Shown: one piece after another, positions 25,463 to 34,436 of the stretch
Layout: the number at the start of each line of letters is the position of its first letter
How positions within the stretch are numbered: position 1 is the first letter of the stretch
DNA from: Marine group II euryarchaeote REDSEA-S11_B3N4
GTDB taxonomy: Archaea > Thermoplasmatota > Poseidoniia > Poseidoniales > Thalassarchaeaceae
Reading direction: 5' to 3'
NCBI GenBank assembly: GCA_001628485.1
Contig: LURR01000031.1
Coordinates: 1 to 36,882, forward strand
DNA length: 36,882 bases
Notes under the pieces: model-generated
Databases searched by the model: none
What the model was told of the DNA's origin: nothing
What the model saw: only the letters and a program-made list of their open reading frames with translations
Translations under genes and position numbers: made by a program

Positions 25463-25910
25463 ATGAGGTCCATAGGCGACGTTGTTTCATTCGAAGACTG
25501 GCCAGAATTCCAGCCGAACATGACTCCCAGAGAGATATTCTCAGAGGGTAGCTTTGGGGGTTTCTACTGGAGGCCGATTTATTCCTCCGTAGTCTCAATG
25601 AATCTTAGAAATGAGCACTTGGAATTCGATGACTGGTGGGATGGAATAGACAAGAGCCTACTCACCAGCCTACAGGGGCAGAAGATCTGAGGATGACCCC
25701 CGGCAGGTCAAGCGGTGGAAGGCATTCGCAGGTCCGAGGGGGAGGTTCAGGAACCATCTCATCAACAGAATAATCGCGAAGGGTGGGGACTACGATGACG
25801 AATCTATCAGCCCGGTCGTCAGGCAGTCTCTGCAGCACTGGGGGTACCGACTGACAAGGGAGGACTTCGAGGAGGCCTCATTGGGGAAATGGAAATCCAG
25901 CCTAGGTTAG
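25463..25910 (+). pseudogene. frame-disrupted, internally deleted member of a conserved uncharacterised family
   Basis: Frame of 25463: 'DWPEFQPNMTPREIFSEGSFGGFYWRPIYSSVV...DDWWDGIDKSLLTS'; continues in another frame from about 25671: 'YRGRRSEDDPRQVKRWKAFAGPRGRFRNHLINRIIAKGGDYDDESISPVVRQSLQHWGYRLTREDF...*'. Both halves look like one protein family. Confidence 0.7.
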
Positions 25911-25969
25911 TGCAGGAAGGGCCGATTTCAAACAACATATGAAATAAGAAAGATTTGGGGTTTTTTTGT

Positions 25970-27352
25970 ATGTACCAATACAAGCACGAGACCGAAGTGG
26001 ATGCCGACGCCGAATCGACGTTCGCCTGGTTCGAACACGAAGGGTCCTTCCGCAGACTGATGCCTCCATGGGAGGTAGCCGAGGAGGTAAGGGCCGATGA
26101 CTCACTGGAAGTAGGCTCCCAGAGAGTGTTCAGGTTCCCCATGGGGCCAATCAAGATGACATGGGTAGCCGAGCACACCGGATACAAACCGCCCCATTTC
26201 TTCTCGGACACCATGGTCAAGGGCCCATTCTGGTCGTGGAACCATGATCACCACCTCATAGAAGAGGGGGGTGTGACCAAGGTCGTGGACGAGGTCAGCT
26301 ACCAAGTCCCCTTCGGACCCCTAGGAAACCTGGCTGACAGGGTTCTGGGCGGTAGGCTGGTCAGAAGGCGCCTATCCCAGATGTTCACAGCTAGGGAGCT
26401 GCGCCTCAAGAGAGACATGGCCCATCATTCGAAGTTCAGCGATTCTCCTCGGAGGAAAATCCTGGTGGCCGGTTCGTCGGGGATGATAGGCACCCAGTTG
26501 GTTGCATTCCTGGACACAGGGGGGCATGAGGTCTGGAGGCTAGTCAGAAGGAGCCCGAAGGATGGGAAGAAGGAGCTCTTCTGGGATCCGGACTCGGGGG
26601 AACTGGATGCAGGAATCCTCGAGGGCTTCGACTCCATCATCCACCTCGGTGGAGAGGGAATCGGGGACAAGAGGTGGAGCAAGAAGAGGAAGAGCGCAAT
26701 CAGGAGCTCCAGAGTGGATAGCACCACCCTGCTTTCGGAGGCAATAGCGAATATGGATAAGAAGCCGGAGGTTTTCATCGTGGCCAGCGCGATTGGCTGG
26801 TACGGGGACCGCGGAGACGAGGAGCTGACCGAGGAGAGCGCGATCGGCGAGGGCTTCCTCCCGGAGGTCTGCTCAGACTGGGAGGGTGCATCCGCAAACC
26901 TACCCGACGAAGTCAGGCACGTGTACCTCAGATCTGGCATAGTCCTCTCTGGAACTGGCGGGGCTCTTGGCAAGATGCTGCTGCCCTTCAAGATGGGAGC
27001 AGGAGGACCAATGGGCAATGGGAAACAGTGGATGTCGTGGATATCCCTCGACGACGAGATATACGCCATCCACCACTTGCTGATGGAAACCGGTTCCAAG
27101 GGAGTGTACAACCTGACCGCACCAAACCCGGTCAGGCAGAAGAGCTTCGCCAAGACGTTGGGCAGAGTCCTGAGAAGGCCTGCATTCGCCCCATTACCCG
27201 GTTTCGTGATTAAGATACTATTCGGAGAGATGGGAGTGAAGCTTACGCTGGAAAGTCAGAAGGTGCTCCCCAACAGGCTGCTGGAGGAAGGGTACGAGTT
27301 CCTTCATCCGGACCTGGAGACGGCTCTCCAGGATACTCTAGGCCTATGGTGA
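25970..27352 (+). CDS. SRPBCC (polyketide cyclase-like) domain fused to TIGR01777-type NAD-dependent epimerase
   Basis: N-term 'YQYKHETEVDADAESTFAWFEHEGSFRRLMPPWEV'; C-term 'ILVAGSSGMIGTQLVAFL', 'DSIIHLGGEGIGDKRWSKKRKSAIRSSRV', 'VASAIGWYGDRGDE'. Confidence 0.92.
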   Translation: MYQYKHETEVDADAESTFAWFEHEGSFRRLMPPWEVAEEVRADDSLEVGSQRVFRFPMGPIKMTWVAEHTGYKPPHFFSDTMVKGPFWSWNHDHHLIEEGGVTKVVDEVSYQVPFGPLGNLADRVLGGRLVRRRLSQMFTARELRLKRDMAHHSKFSDSPRRKILVAGSSGMIGTQLVAFLDTGGHEVWRLVRRSPKDGKKELFWDPDSGELDAGILEGFDSIIHLGGEGIGDKRWSKKRKSAIRSSRVDSTTLLSEAIANMDKKPEVFIVASAIGWYGDRGDEELTEESAIGEGFLPEVCSDWEGASANLPDEVRHVYLRSGIVLSGTGGALGKMLLPFKMGAGGPMGNGKQWMSWISLDDEIYAIHHLLMETGSKGVYNLTAPNPVRQKSFAKTLGRVLRRPAFAPLPGFVIKILFGEMGVKLTLESQKVLPNRLLEEGYEFLHPDLETALQDTLGLW

Positions 27353-27362
27353 CTAAAGATAA

Positions 27363-27734
27363 TCAGACATTGAGGTTAATCAATTCGAAATCCTCATCCC
27401 GTTGGAATTCTAGCTTCCGCAATCCTTCGGGAAGAACGGTCTCTGTCTCGCTTCGTGAGTACTCGCAGGCCCAATTGACAAGGGATTCGTAGTCCCCCCC
27501 TCCACTAAGGCCCCCAAGCCATGTCAGTCTATCTTCCGATTTCAACAATACGACGTTTCTCATGCTGCAGGGTCCTAGGCAACCCGAGATGGTCAGTTGG
27601 GCTTCCTGCCCCAGGTTGTTTTCGACCCATGCCTGCTCAAGGAATTCCACAGGGACCTCGTCGTATCCCTTTTCCAAATTGCCACAGCAGCATCCATTGC
27701 AGACTATCACACTAACTGACATGCTAATCTCCAT
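27363..27734 (-). CDS. thioredoxin-like [2Fe-2S] ferredoxin
   Basis: 'VIVCNGCCCGN...TISGCLGPCSMRNVVLL' Cys pattern; ATG at 27734 (internal to listed ORF) fits operon spacing. Confidence 0.8.
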   Translation of the reverse strand: MEISMSVSVIVCNGCCCGNLEKGYDEVPVEFLEQAWVENNLGQEAQLTISGCLGPCSMRNVVLLKSEDRLTWLGGLSGGGDYESLVNWACEYSRSETETVLPEGLRKLEFQRDEDFELINLNV

Positions 27735-27742
27735 CGCAAATT

Positions 27743-27979
27743 TCACTCTATGGAGACTATTCCCGCTATGTTTGAAATCATCCAGGAGGAGGCAGCGCAC
27801 AGTTGCAGCCAGTCCCCTGTGGTGGTGATACCGTATGCGAACACACTGACGATCCAGCATAGACTGGCGACCGTCTGCCCCATCCAGCCCACGCTCATCA
27901 TTTTCCTCATCCGAGTCTGGTAAGTTCCAGGTCTGAAAGCAATATCGCTCAGATCTGGATTGTCGTTCTCACTCAACAT
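27743..27979 (-). CDS. small membrane protein
   Basis: 'MLSENDNPDLSDIAFRPGTYQTRMRKMMSVGWMGQTVASLCWIVSVFAYGITTTGDWLQLCAASSWMISNIAGIVSIE'; start overlaps preceding stop, end abuts next start. Confidence 0.7.
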   Translation of the reverse strand: MLSENDNPDLSDIAFRPGTYQTRMRKMMSVGWMGQTVASLCWIVSVFAYGITTTGDWLQLCAASSWMISNIAGIVSIE

Positions 27980-29151
27980 GAGAGGCACTCCTGCCCACAG
28001 CAGGACAGATCGTCCAGATACATCCCCCAGTCCCTGTATGCTTGTACAAATTCGTCAGTCGGGATTTCCAGAGACGACGCTATACTCTGCGCCACAACCG
28101 CAAAGCGCTGTCTGAACTTGAATATGAAGCAGAAGTCATGGTTGTCATGACGGACGGAGGGGCCGCACAGGTACATACCCGGCACCTTGGTCGACTCGTC
28201 TCGTTCGTTCAGGAGGGGGAAGCCGTCTTCCCTCTCATCGAAGAGATGCGAGACTAGGGCGTGGCTGCCGACGAATCCGCTGGCTAGTAGGGGTTGGGTT
28301 TTGGATTTGAACACCTGGCCGTCTTCGGATTTTAGCACATAAACCCCATCAACCAGCTCGATTGAGGAGACGGCGTTTTCTGAGTACAAGGTGACGTTGT
28401 CTTCGAAGCTTGTACCCCTCATTCTCTCGTAGCTGAATGTGGACAGGGACACACTGGGGTCAGAGGTGTCTAGGCCCCAAGGATCGTCCTTGTCGAACAT
28501 TGTCACCTTCTTGCCGCGCTTGGATAGGTGGTAGGCAGCATCGACTCCGCTTTCGTATCCTCCTATGATTAGGAAGTCGTCCCCATCCAGGTCTGCATAG
28601 TTAGTGAGAGTTGCAGTATGGCGACATAGCTCACTACCAGGGAATCCATCCAGTCTTGGGTAAAGGAACTCCCCAGCCGCCCATATTACGTTTTTCGAAA
28701 GGATAGTCCAATCATTCGTTTCCACACTAAACAAGCCGTCCTGATGGTTTATTTCTGTGACTTCAGCGTTCTCCCTTACCGGCAGTTCGAAGAATTTAGC
28801 GAGATCCTGAAGATGTTGAGCGTACTCACTTCCGGTTGGGTGCTCAATCCTCATGTTGTACGCGGGAGATACGCCGACGGCGATTGAATTCAGATCCAGC
28901 ATACCTATCGAGTTACTCGGGAAAGATGGGGTGATGAAGCGTGTCTCATCTGGCCATGAGGCGAAGGAGGATCCCACGGAACCCTTGTCGATAATTACGA
29001 AATTTCCCACACCAGAGTGAGCGAGGGCGATTCCTACTCCAATTCCAGCTGCACCCGCACCGACGACTATCGTGTCGAAAATATCTGAGTTATCTGATTC
29101 TAACTCCGTGGCTTGGCTCATCTCAGACTCACCTGTCATGCTCTCTCGCAA
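27973..29151 (-). CDS. FAD/NAD(P)-dependent oxidoreductase (flavoprotein) with Cys-rich C-terminus
   Basis: 'DTIVVGAGAAGIGVGIALAHSG' Rossmann motif, 'NDWTILSKNVIWAAGEFLYP', 'DFLIIGGYESGVDAAYHLSKRG'; tail 'LDDLSCCGQECLSC'. Confidence 0.88.
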   Translation of the reverse strand: MRESMTGESEMSQATELESDNSDIFDTIVVGAGAAGIGVGIALAHSGVGNFVIIDKGSVGSSFASWPDETRFITPSFPSNSIGMLDLNSIAVGVSPAYNMRIEHPTGSEYAQHLQDLAKFFELPVRENAEVTEINHQDGLFSVETNDWTILSKNVIWAAGEFLYPRLDGFPGSELCRHTATLTNYADLDGDDFLIIGGYESGVDAAYHLSKRGKKVTMFDKDDPWGLDTSDPSVSLSTFSYERMRGTSFEDNVTLYSENAVSSIELVDGVYVLKSEDGQVFKSKTQPLLASGFVGSHALVSHLFDEREDGFPLLNERDESTKVPGMYLCGPSVRHDNHDFCFIFKFRQRFAVVAQSIASSLEIPTDEFVQAYRDWGMYLDDLSCCGQECLSC

Positions 29152-29223
29152 ATTAATAGCATTTTAAAATAAACTAATAACCTACAAAGATCGAATTATT
29201 ACATTCTCAAAGTATTTCACTAG

Positions 29224-30156
29224 GTGCTGAATATGATGCCGGCCAGGACGAGACGAGGAGACCGAAACACTCCTATGTCCTATTCGGGGGATTCTGCCAT
29301 GCGACCTATGCCGGTGTGGTACCACGAGACCTACACGGAGGGGATTAGCAGGTCCGCGAGATTCCCCAGGGACCGCTATCGAATGCTCAGAGAACGGCTC
29401 AATGACCTGCATGGAACGGGACTCATCTGCATCGAGAGTCCAGAACCAGCCGTTAGGGACACTCTCCTGATAGCTCACGAACAGGATTACGTGGACAGAT
29501 TCCTGAGTGGGTCTCTTGGTTCCAAGGAGGTAAGGAGGATAGGACTTGAGCCTTGGACCGATGCTTTCCTACCTCGGACGATGATGATTATCGGAGGTGC
29601 GGTCGAAGCCCTTGCGCACGTCACTCGCTTTGGGGGGATTGCGGCCAACATGGCTGGAGGGACCCACCATTCTCACAGATCATTCGGATCGGGGTACTGC
29701 GTGTTCAACGACTTGGCGATATGCGCGTTGCTGGCCAGGGACGAGTACGGATACGAGAGAATCGCCGTACTTGACCTCGATGTGCACCAAGGAGACGGGA
29801 CTGCTACCATCTTGGAGGATGAGGAGGGAATCATCACCATTTCAGTCCACGGCGAGAAGAACTTCCCATTCAGGAAGGCGAAAAGTGACTACGATTTTCC
29901 GCTGCCGAACGGCACGGGGGACGAGGGCTACCTGCGTGCCGTGGAGGAATCTCTGGCCATAATCGAAGATTTCTCCCCCGAGATTGTCCTGTTCCAAGCC
30001 GGAGTTGATGCACTCGAATTCGACGCACTCGGGAATCTGAATGTGTCCGAGGATGGCATGAGGATCAGAAATGACATGGTGTTCTCATCTCTGGATCGCA
30101 GGACACCGTGTGTTCTCTTCATGGGCACTAAATTGGATACACCACAAAGGTACTGA
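29224..30156 (+). CDS. histone deacetylase superfamily protein (HDAC/acetoin utilisation-like)
   Basis: 'NMAGGTHHSHRSFGSGYCVFNDLAICALL', 'IAVLDLDVHQGDGTATIL', 'LFQAGVDALEFDALGNLNVSEDGM'; exact start uncertain. Confidence 0.92.
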   Translation: MLNMMPARTRRGDRNTPMSYSGDSAMRPMPVWYHETYTEGISRSARFPRDRYRMLRERLNDLHGTGLICIESPEPAVRDTLLIAHEQDYVDRFLSGSLGSKEVRRIGLEPWTDAFLPRTMMIIGGAVEALAHVTRFGGIAANMAGGTHHSHRSFGSGYCVFNDLAICALLARDEYGYERIAVLDLDVHQGDGTATILEDEEGIITISVHGEKNFPFRKAKSDYDFPLPNGTGDEGYLRAVEESLAIIEDFSPEIVLFQAGVDALEFDALGNLNVSEDGMRIRNDMVFSSLDRRTPCVLFMGTKLDTPQRY

Positions 30157-30180
30157 ATTCTATATTTTCAATACAGAATT
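30156..30180. repeat. AT-rich hairpin overlapping the HDAC-family stop codon
   Basis: AATTCTATATT-TTC-AATACAGAATT, 10 of 11 pairs. Confidence 0.6.
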
Positions 30181-30206
30181 AAATAAATTCGCTGTTTCTT
30201 TTCGGC

Positions 30207-30875
30207 ATGTTAGACATGAGGATGAGAGATTCTGAGGGGCTAAAGGAATTGGTCTCAGGAGCCAAGTTCGTACATGTCCTAGGGGCAGGGATTAACCCAG
30301 AAAAACCGGCAAACACGGCGATTTCGGATTTATCCGAGAGGGGGTGGAACCCGGTTCCCGTACATCCCAGAGATGCAGGTGCCAGCATCGTTGGGTTTCC
30401 GATAAGGCCGAGGATCGAAGACGGGGTTCTCCCAGAGGTTGTCGTTCTATTCCTAGCACCCGAGAGAGCGCGTGAGGCTGTCAAGAGTCTCATGGTCACA
30501 AACTACGACTCGCCCGCACTCGTTTGGTTCCAGCACGGCTCCGAAGATACGATCGCCGAGGATTGGCTGGATGAAGGAGGATGGAATTACGTAAAGAACG
30601 ACTGTGTCGTGAGATTCGTACAAAGACACGATTTGAACAGAGAGTCTGAGGAGATTCCCTGGTTCAAGCAAGTACAGAGTGACGACGGGTCGGGGTGCTC
30701 GGTATGGAGCGTGCATGAATTCCGAGAAGACTCCGAGAAGTCCCCCACGGAATTGGAGTGGATAGGAGATCTGCGAGAACTGGAGTTCTCCAAATCGTCA
30801 ATCCCCAACTACATCAGAAGTCTCAGGAATGAGGGAGAGAGCCTGGAAGAGTGCGCTAGGAGACTTGCTAACTGA
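30207..30875 (+). CDS. CoA-binding domain protein with C-terminal extension
   Basis: 'VHVLGAGINPEKPANTAISDLSERGWNPVPVHPRDAGASIVGFPIRPRIEDGVLPEVVVLFLAPE' resembles CoA_binding_2. Confidence 0.82.
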   Translation: MLDMRMRDSEGLKELVSGAKFVHVLGAGINPEKPANTAISDLSERGWNPVPVHPRDAGASIVGFPIRPRIEDGVLPEVVVLFLAPERAREAVKSLMVTNYDSPALVWFQHGSEDTIAEDWLDEGGWNYVKNDCVVRFVQRHDLNRESEEIPWFKQVQSDDGSGCSVWSVHEFREDSEKSPTELEWIGDLRELEFSKSSIPNYIRSLRNEGESLEECARRLAN

Positions 30876-30888
30876 GATGGACCTAGGG

Positions 30889-31056
30889 CTATTTCGAGGC
30901 CTCCTTGAAGGCCTTGAGGGCCTCCACTGTCTCGAACTCAACGACGAGGGGGGATATCATGCCGCAGCTCTTGCACTGGTACTTCCGACCTGTCTCGAAA
31001 CCCAAGTACGGGTAGACGTCCATGCTGAAGCAGCTACCGCAGGCCCTGTATGTCAT
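30889..31056 (-). CDS. 55-aa zinc-ribbon protein, absent from ORF track
   Basis: Translated by eye: MTYRACGSCFSMDVYPYLGFETGRKYQCKSCGMISPLVVEFETVEALKAFKEASK*; two CxxC pairs. Confidence 0.75.
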   Translation of the reverse strand: MTYRACGSCFSMDVYPYLGFETGRKYQCKSCGMISPLVVEFETVEALKAFKEASK

Positions 31057-31135
31057 GATGGCACTGGGGAGTCACTGATATTGAATACTTGTCAGACGCG
31101 ATCCAGCTGATACTGCTAGCAGAAGCCCCTAGCCC

Positions 31136-34100
31136 TCATGAGCTGGCCGGGCTCTCCGGGTAAGCGAGCCTGAGCGCAGCTGGTGCCAGAATCAGGCTGG
31201 CGATCAGGGACAGGCCGATCATCACAGCGCAGAACAGACCGAAGGTGGAGAAGAAGCCCATCTCTGATTGGTTGATTATCACGAACCCGGTTGTGTCGGA
31301 GACCGCCGACCCGAACAGGGCGATTCCGGACGCCCCGCCGACCGCCTCGATAGACTTCATCGTCCCGACTCCCTTCTCCATCTCCTCCCGGAACCGCTCG
31401 ATGACGTGTATCACGTAGTCGATACCCACGCCCAGGGAAATCGCGGCTATCGAAACGGTGACCATGTTGAGCCCGTAGCCGGTAAGTCCCACGATGGCAT
31501 AGAGCCACACGATCATCAGGAAGATCGGTGCTGAGGTGATGGTGGCTAGGAGGAGGGGCCTGGTGCCCCATACCAACGAGCAGCCCACTGCGATGAGCCC
31601 GAACACTGCAGCGTAGTTCGGGCCTGCGAGAACGTATGTGATTGATGCCATCAGAACCGAATTTACCGCGATTTTCGATGCGGTCGGGACCTTGTTCTGC
31701 GAGAGCTCAGCCAGTCTCTCGGAGAGCGGGGACTCCTCGCGGAAGCCCCACCAGAGGGCCATTATGCAGAAAACCAGCCCCAGGAGCAGGGTTTCCTGGA
31801 GGTCGTCCTGCATAGAGTCGGCAGCGACGAAGCGGATCACAGGCTCCCCGGTAGGGATCGCCCAGGTCACGGGATTCTCTGCGTCGAGGAAGGCCGCCTC
31901 CAGGTCGCCCCTGACGCGATTGGGGGTTGTTGAGAGGTTCTGGAGGGGGGACAGGTCGCCCTCCAACTGCTCCAGTGCGGGCTCCACCAGGGAGAACTGC
32001 TCGGGGCTGGAGATTCCGTACCTCATCGCAGTCCGTGGGTACCTCGGCGCGTCTCCGGATTCGGTCAGCCATGGCTTGTCGAAGTCCAGGTCGCCCTCGA
32101 CCTGCAGGAACTCGCCCACTATGCTGGGCGACAGGGAGGGATACCCTCCGCTGGCCGGGACCCCCCTGGTCAGCATGAACCCGAAGAGGAATGAGAGGCA
32201 CCTGCTGTCGTCGACTATCGGGACGTAGATGAAGTCCATCTCCCTGTTGGGGATGTTCACGGTCTCGCACCCGATACCCCCGTCTGGAGACCCGAAGTCC
32301 CAACCCGCCTCCTCGAACTGGGTCTGATTCCACGCCATCGCCGCCCTGGTGTACCAGAGCAGCAGGTCCACCCCTAGGAGCTCCACGTCCCCGTTCGGCA
32401 TCCTGGAGATCTGGTCGGGGTCGTCGGGCCCATGTGAGTTCATGTTCCTCCTGACATCCTCTATCGCTTGGATCACCATCGGGTTGGTGATGTTGCCCTC
32501 GACCAGCACGTAAGCAGGCTCGCCCTCATCGCTGAAGCGGTCGTTGATCATGCCAACCCCCACTGCCAGGTCGGAGTCCGCCTCCACGAAGTCCTCTACC
32601 TGGAAGTCCCCTTCCAGCGAGAGCATGATCGGGGCAGCCAGTGCAGTGAGCAACAGTGAGGCAAGGAGGACCACGGGAGCGAATCTGGCTGACTGGGAGG
32701 CTAGGTTGGACAGCCAGGAGCTCGGTATCATGTGCACCACATCGAGTGGCTCTTCATCCAGCCTCCCCTTGGACTCCAGCCAGTTGTCGATGTCGAGCCT
32801 GGTGAGGGGCACCCAGAGCCCGGTGAGGAAGAAGGCGCAGAACACCCCGATCCCCGCCTCTATCCCGAAAGACCTGAGAGCGGCTATGCTTGAGGTCATG
32901 TTAGCCATGAAAGCCACGATCGTAGTGACCGAAGTGAGCATGATGGCCAGGCCGACCTTGCTGATCGCCTTGTGAACTGCCTGTTCCGAGGAAGCCCCTC
33001 CTCTGCGTTCCTCCTTGTACCTGTGAAGGCTGTGTAGGCTGTCGTCGATTTCCAAAGCCAGTATCAGTATGGGAAGCAGGTTGGAGAACTGAGACCTGAA
33101 AATGAACTCGTATCCAGTGGCCTTGCCCAGGACCATCGCCCAGCCGATCAGCCCGTACATCCACACCAAAGACAGAGCCAGGCTTGTACCAACTATCGCG
33201 ACATCTGACACCCTCCTGAGGCTGGCCCAGAGCAGGACTAGGATCGCTACTCCCATCAGGAGGAGTAGGTGAGCACTGGAGAGGAGCTCTCGGTTGATTT
33301 CTACGTTGATTGCCTCCGCGAACATCAGGGAGACGATCGAATCGTCGGACTCGCGTAGGTCCTCCTCGAGAGAGAGGTACAGCCACTCGACAGAGCAGAG
33401 CTTCTGACCTTGCGCCTCCCTCTCCCTGCAGAATTCTACCGAGTTCCGTACGGGGTCGGTCTCTAGCTCCAGCCCGTTCCTCTCGTATCCGAACTGCGAG
33501 GTTGCGTTCTTCCAAGTGAAGGTCCAGCCGTTCCTCTGCATCTCATCTCGATCGAAGTTCACGATCAGCCATGCGGCTGACGCCGACCAGCGTCCCCTCT
33601 CCCAGTTGTCTGAAACAAGTGACCCGTTCTCGGAGATTCGATGTCCCACTGGCCCTACGACCAATCCATCCTCGTCTGGTAGGAAAGCCCTGTCATTGGA
33701 TAGGAATCTAAGGAATGCTCCGTTGCTGTTGTTGGCCATTCTATGTGCGGCTAGGTCTATGTGGTCCTGGGTTAGGTTTGGATCATCGAAGGTCAGACAC
33801 TCCAACTCTCCGCAATCGCTCCAATTCGTCGGGGCCGGATCCGTGGATGCCTCGATGTCCAGGGTTGCAGACAGCTTGTATGGGTCTATCCTGGGTTTCG
33901 TCAGTGAGGACTCGTTCGCCATGAAAGTCCTGAACTCTGTTGCTAGGTCCAGGATCCCGAAGGTGGGATCACCCGATATCTCAGAGGCCAGGGGGAGGTA
34001 GAACTGGGATATCTCGCTAGAACGAAGAGTGTCCGCATCAGTGTCTATTTCTCTCAGGACAGTGAGGTTCAGGATTCCACCCCGGGGATCTGTGACTCCC

Positions 34101-34396
34101 CCTCCAACTCCGGGGTACTCCGCGATCATGTCGACATCCGAGTCAGGATCGCCTACGTACGCTGGGTCCCTGACAAAGATCCCGAAGCCCCAGATGTTGC
34201 CAGCGGCAGTGAACTCGTCTCGTAGGACCTGATTCGCTTCCAGTTCAGGCGATTCCATGTCGTAGGACTCAATGTCTATCGGTTCGAAGGAGGCAATGAT
34301 TCCGGGAATCATGAGAACCGAGACTACCAAAACGAGGAGGTGTACCTTTTTCCTTCTAGGAATGAGATAGTCCGCCAGGCCTTCGAAACTTCTCAT
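31136..34396 (-). CDS. MMPL/RND superfamily transporter (Patched-like); start re-assigned to 34396
   Basis: Two TM/large-loop repeats; 'LPILILALEIDDSLHSLHRYKEERRG' and 'AISLGVGIDYVIHVIERFREEM' RND motifs; MRSFEGLADYLIPRRKKVHLLVL preferred start. Confidence 0.93.
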   Translation of the reverse strand: MRSFEGLADYLIPRRKKVHLLVLVVSVLMIPGIIASFEPIDIESYDMESPELEANQVLRDEFTAAGNIWGFGIFVRDPAYVGDPDSDVDMIAEYPGVGGGVTDPRGGILNLTVLREIDTDADTLRSSEISQFYLPLASEISGDPTFGILDLATEFRTFMANESSLTKPRIDPYKLSATLDIEASTDPAPTNWSDCGELECLTFDDPNLTQDHIDLAAHRMANNSNGAFLRFLSNDRAFLPDEDGLVVGPVGHRISENGSLVSDNWERGRWSASAAWLIVNFDRDEMQRNGWTFTWKNATSQFGYERNGLELETDPVRNSVEFCREREAQGQKLCSVEWLYLSLEEDLRESDDSIVSLMFAEAINVEINRELLSSAHLLLLMGVAILVLLWASLRRVSDVAIVGTSLALSLVWMYGLIGWAMVLGKATGYEFIFRSQFSNLLPILILALEIDDSLHSLHRYKEERRGGASSEQAVHKAISKVGLAIMLTSVTTIVAFMANMTSSIAALRSFGIEAGIGVFCAFFLTGLWVPLTRLDIDNWLESKGRLDEEPLDVVHMIPSSWLSNLASQSARFAPVVLLASLLLTALAAPIMLSLEGDFQVEDFVEADSDLAVGVGMINDRFSDEGEPAYVLVEGNITNPMVIQAIEDVRRNMNSHGPDDPDQISRMPNGDVELLGVDLLLWYTRAAMAWNQTQFEEAGWDFGSPDGGIGCETVNIPNREMDFIYVPIVDDSRCLSFLFGFMLTRGVPASGGYPSLSPSIVGEFLQVEGDLDFDKPWLTESGDAPRYPRTAMRYGISSPEQFSLVEPALEQLEGDLSPLQNLSTTPNRVRGDLEAAFLDAENPVTWAIPTGEPVIRFVAADSMQDDLQETLLLGLVFCIMALWWGFREESPLSERLAELSQNKVPTASKIAVNSVLMASITYVLAGPNYAAVFGLIAVGCSLVWGTRPLLLATITSAPIFLMIVWLYAIVGLTGYGLNMVTVSIAAISLGVGIDYVIHVIERFREEMEKGVGTMKSIEAVGGASGIALFGSAVSDTTGFVIINQSEMGFFSTFGLFCAVMIGLSLIASLILAPAALRLAYPESPASS

Positions 34397-34436
34397 GCAA
34401 CACCCCGAGAATCTCTTTATTTGACTGATTGTATCT

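Noticed and set aside
30829-31110. 93-aa plus-strand ORF
   Set aside because: Overlaps the better-supported 55-aa zinc-ribbon ORF on the opposite strand and the end of the CoA-binding gene.
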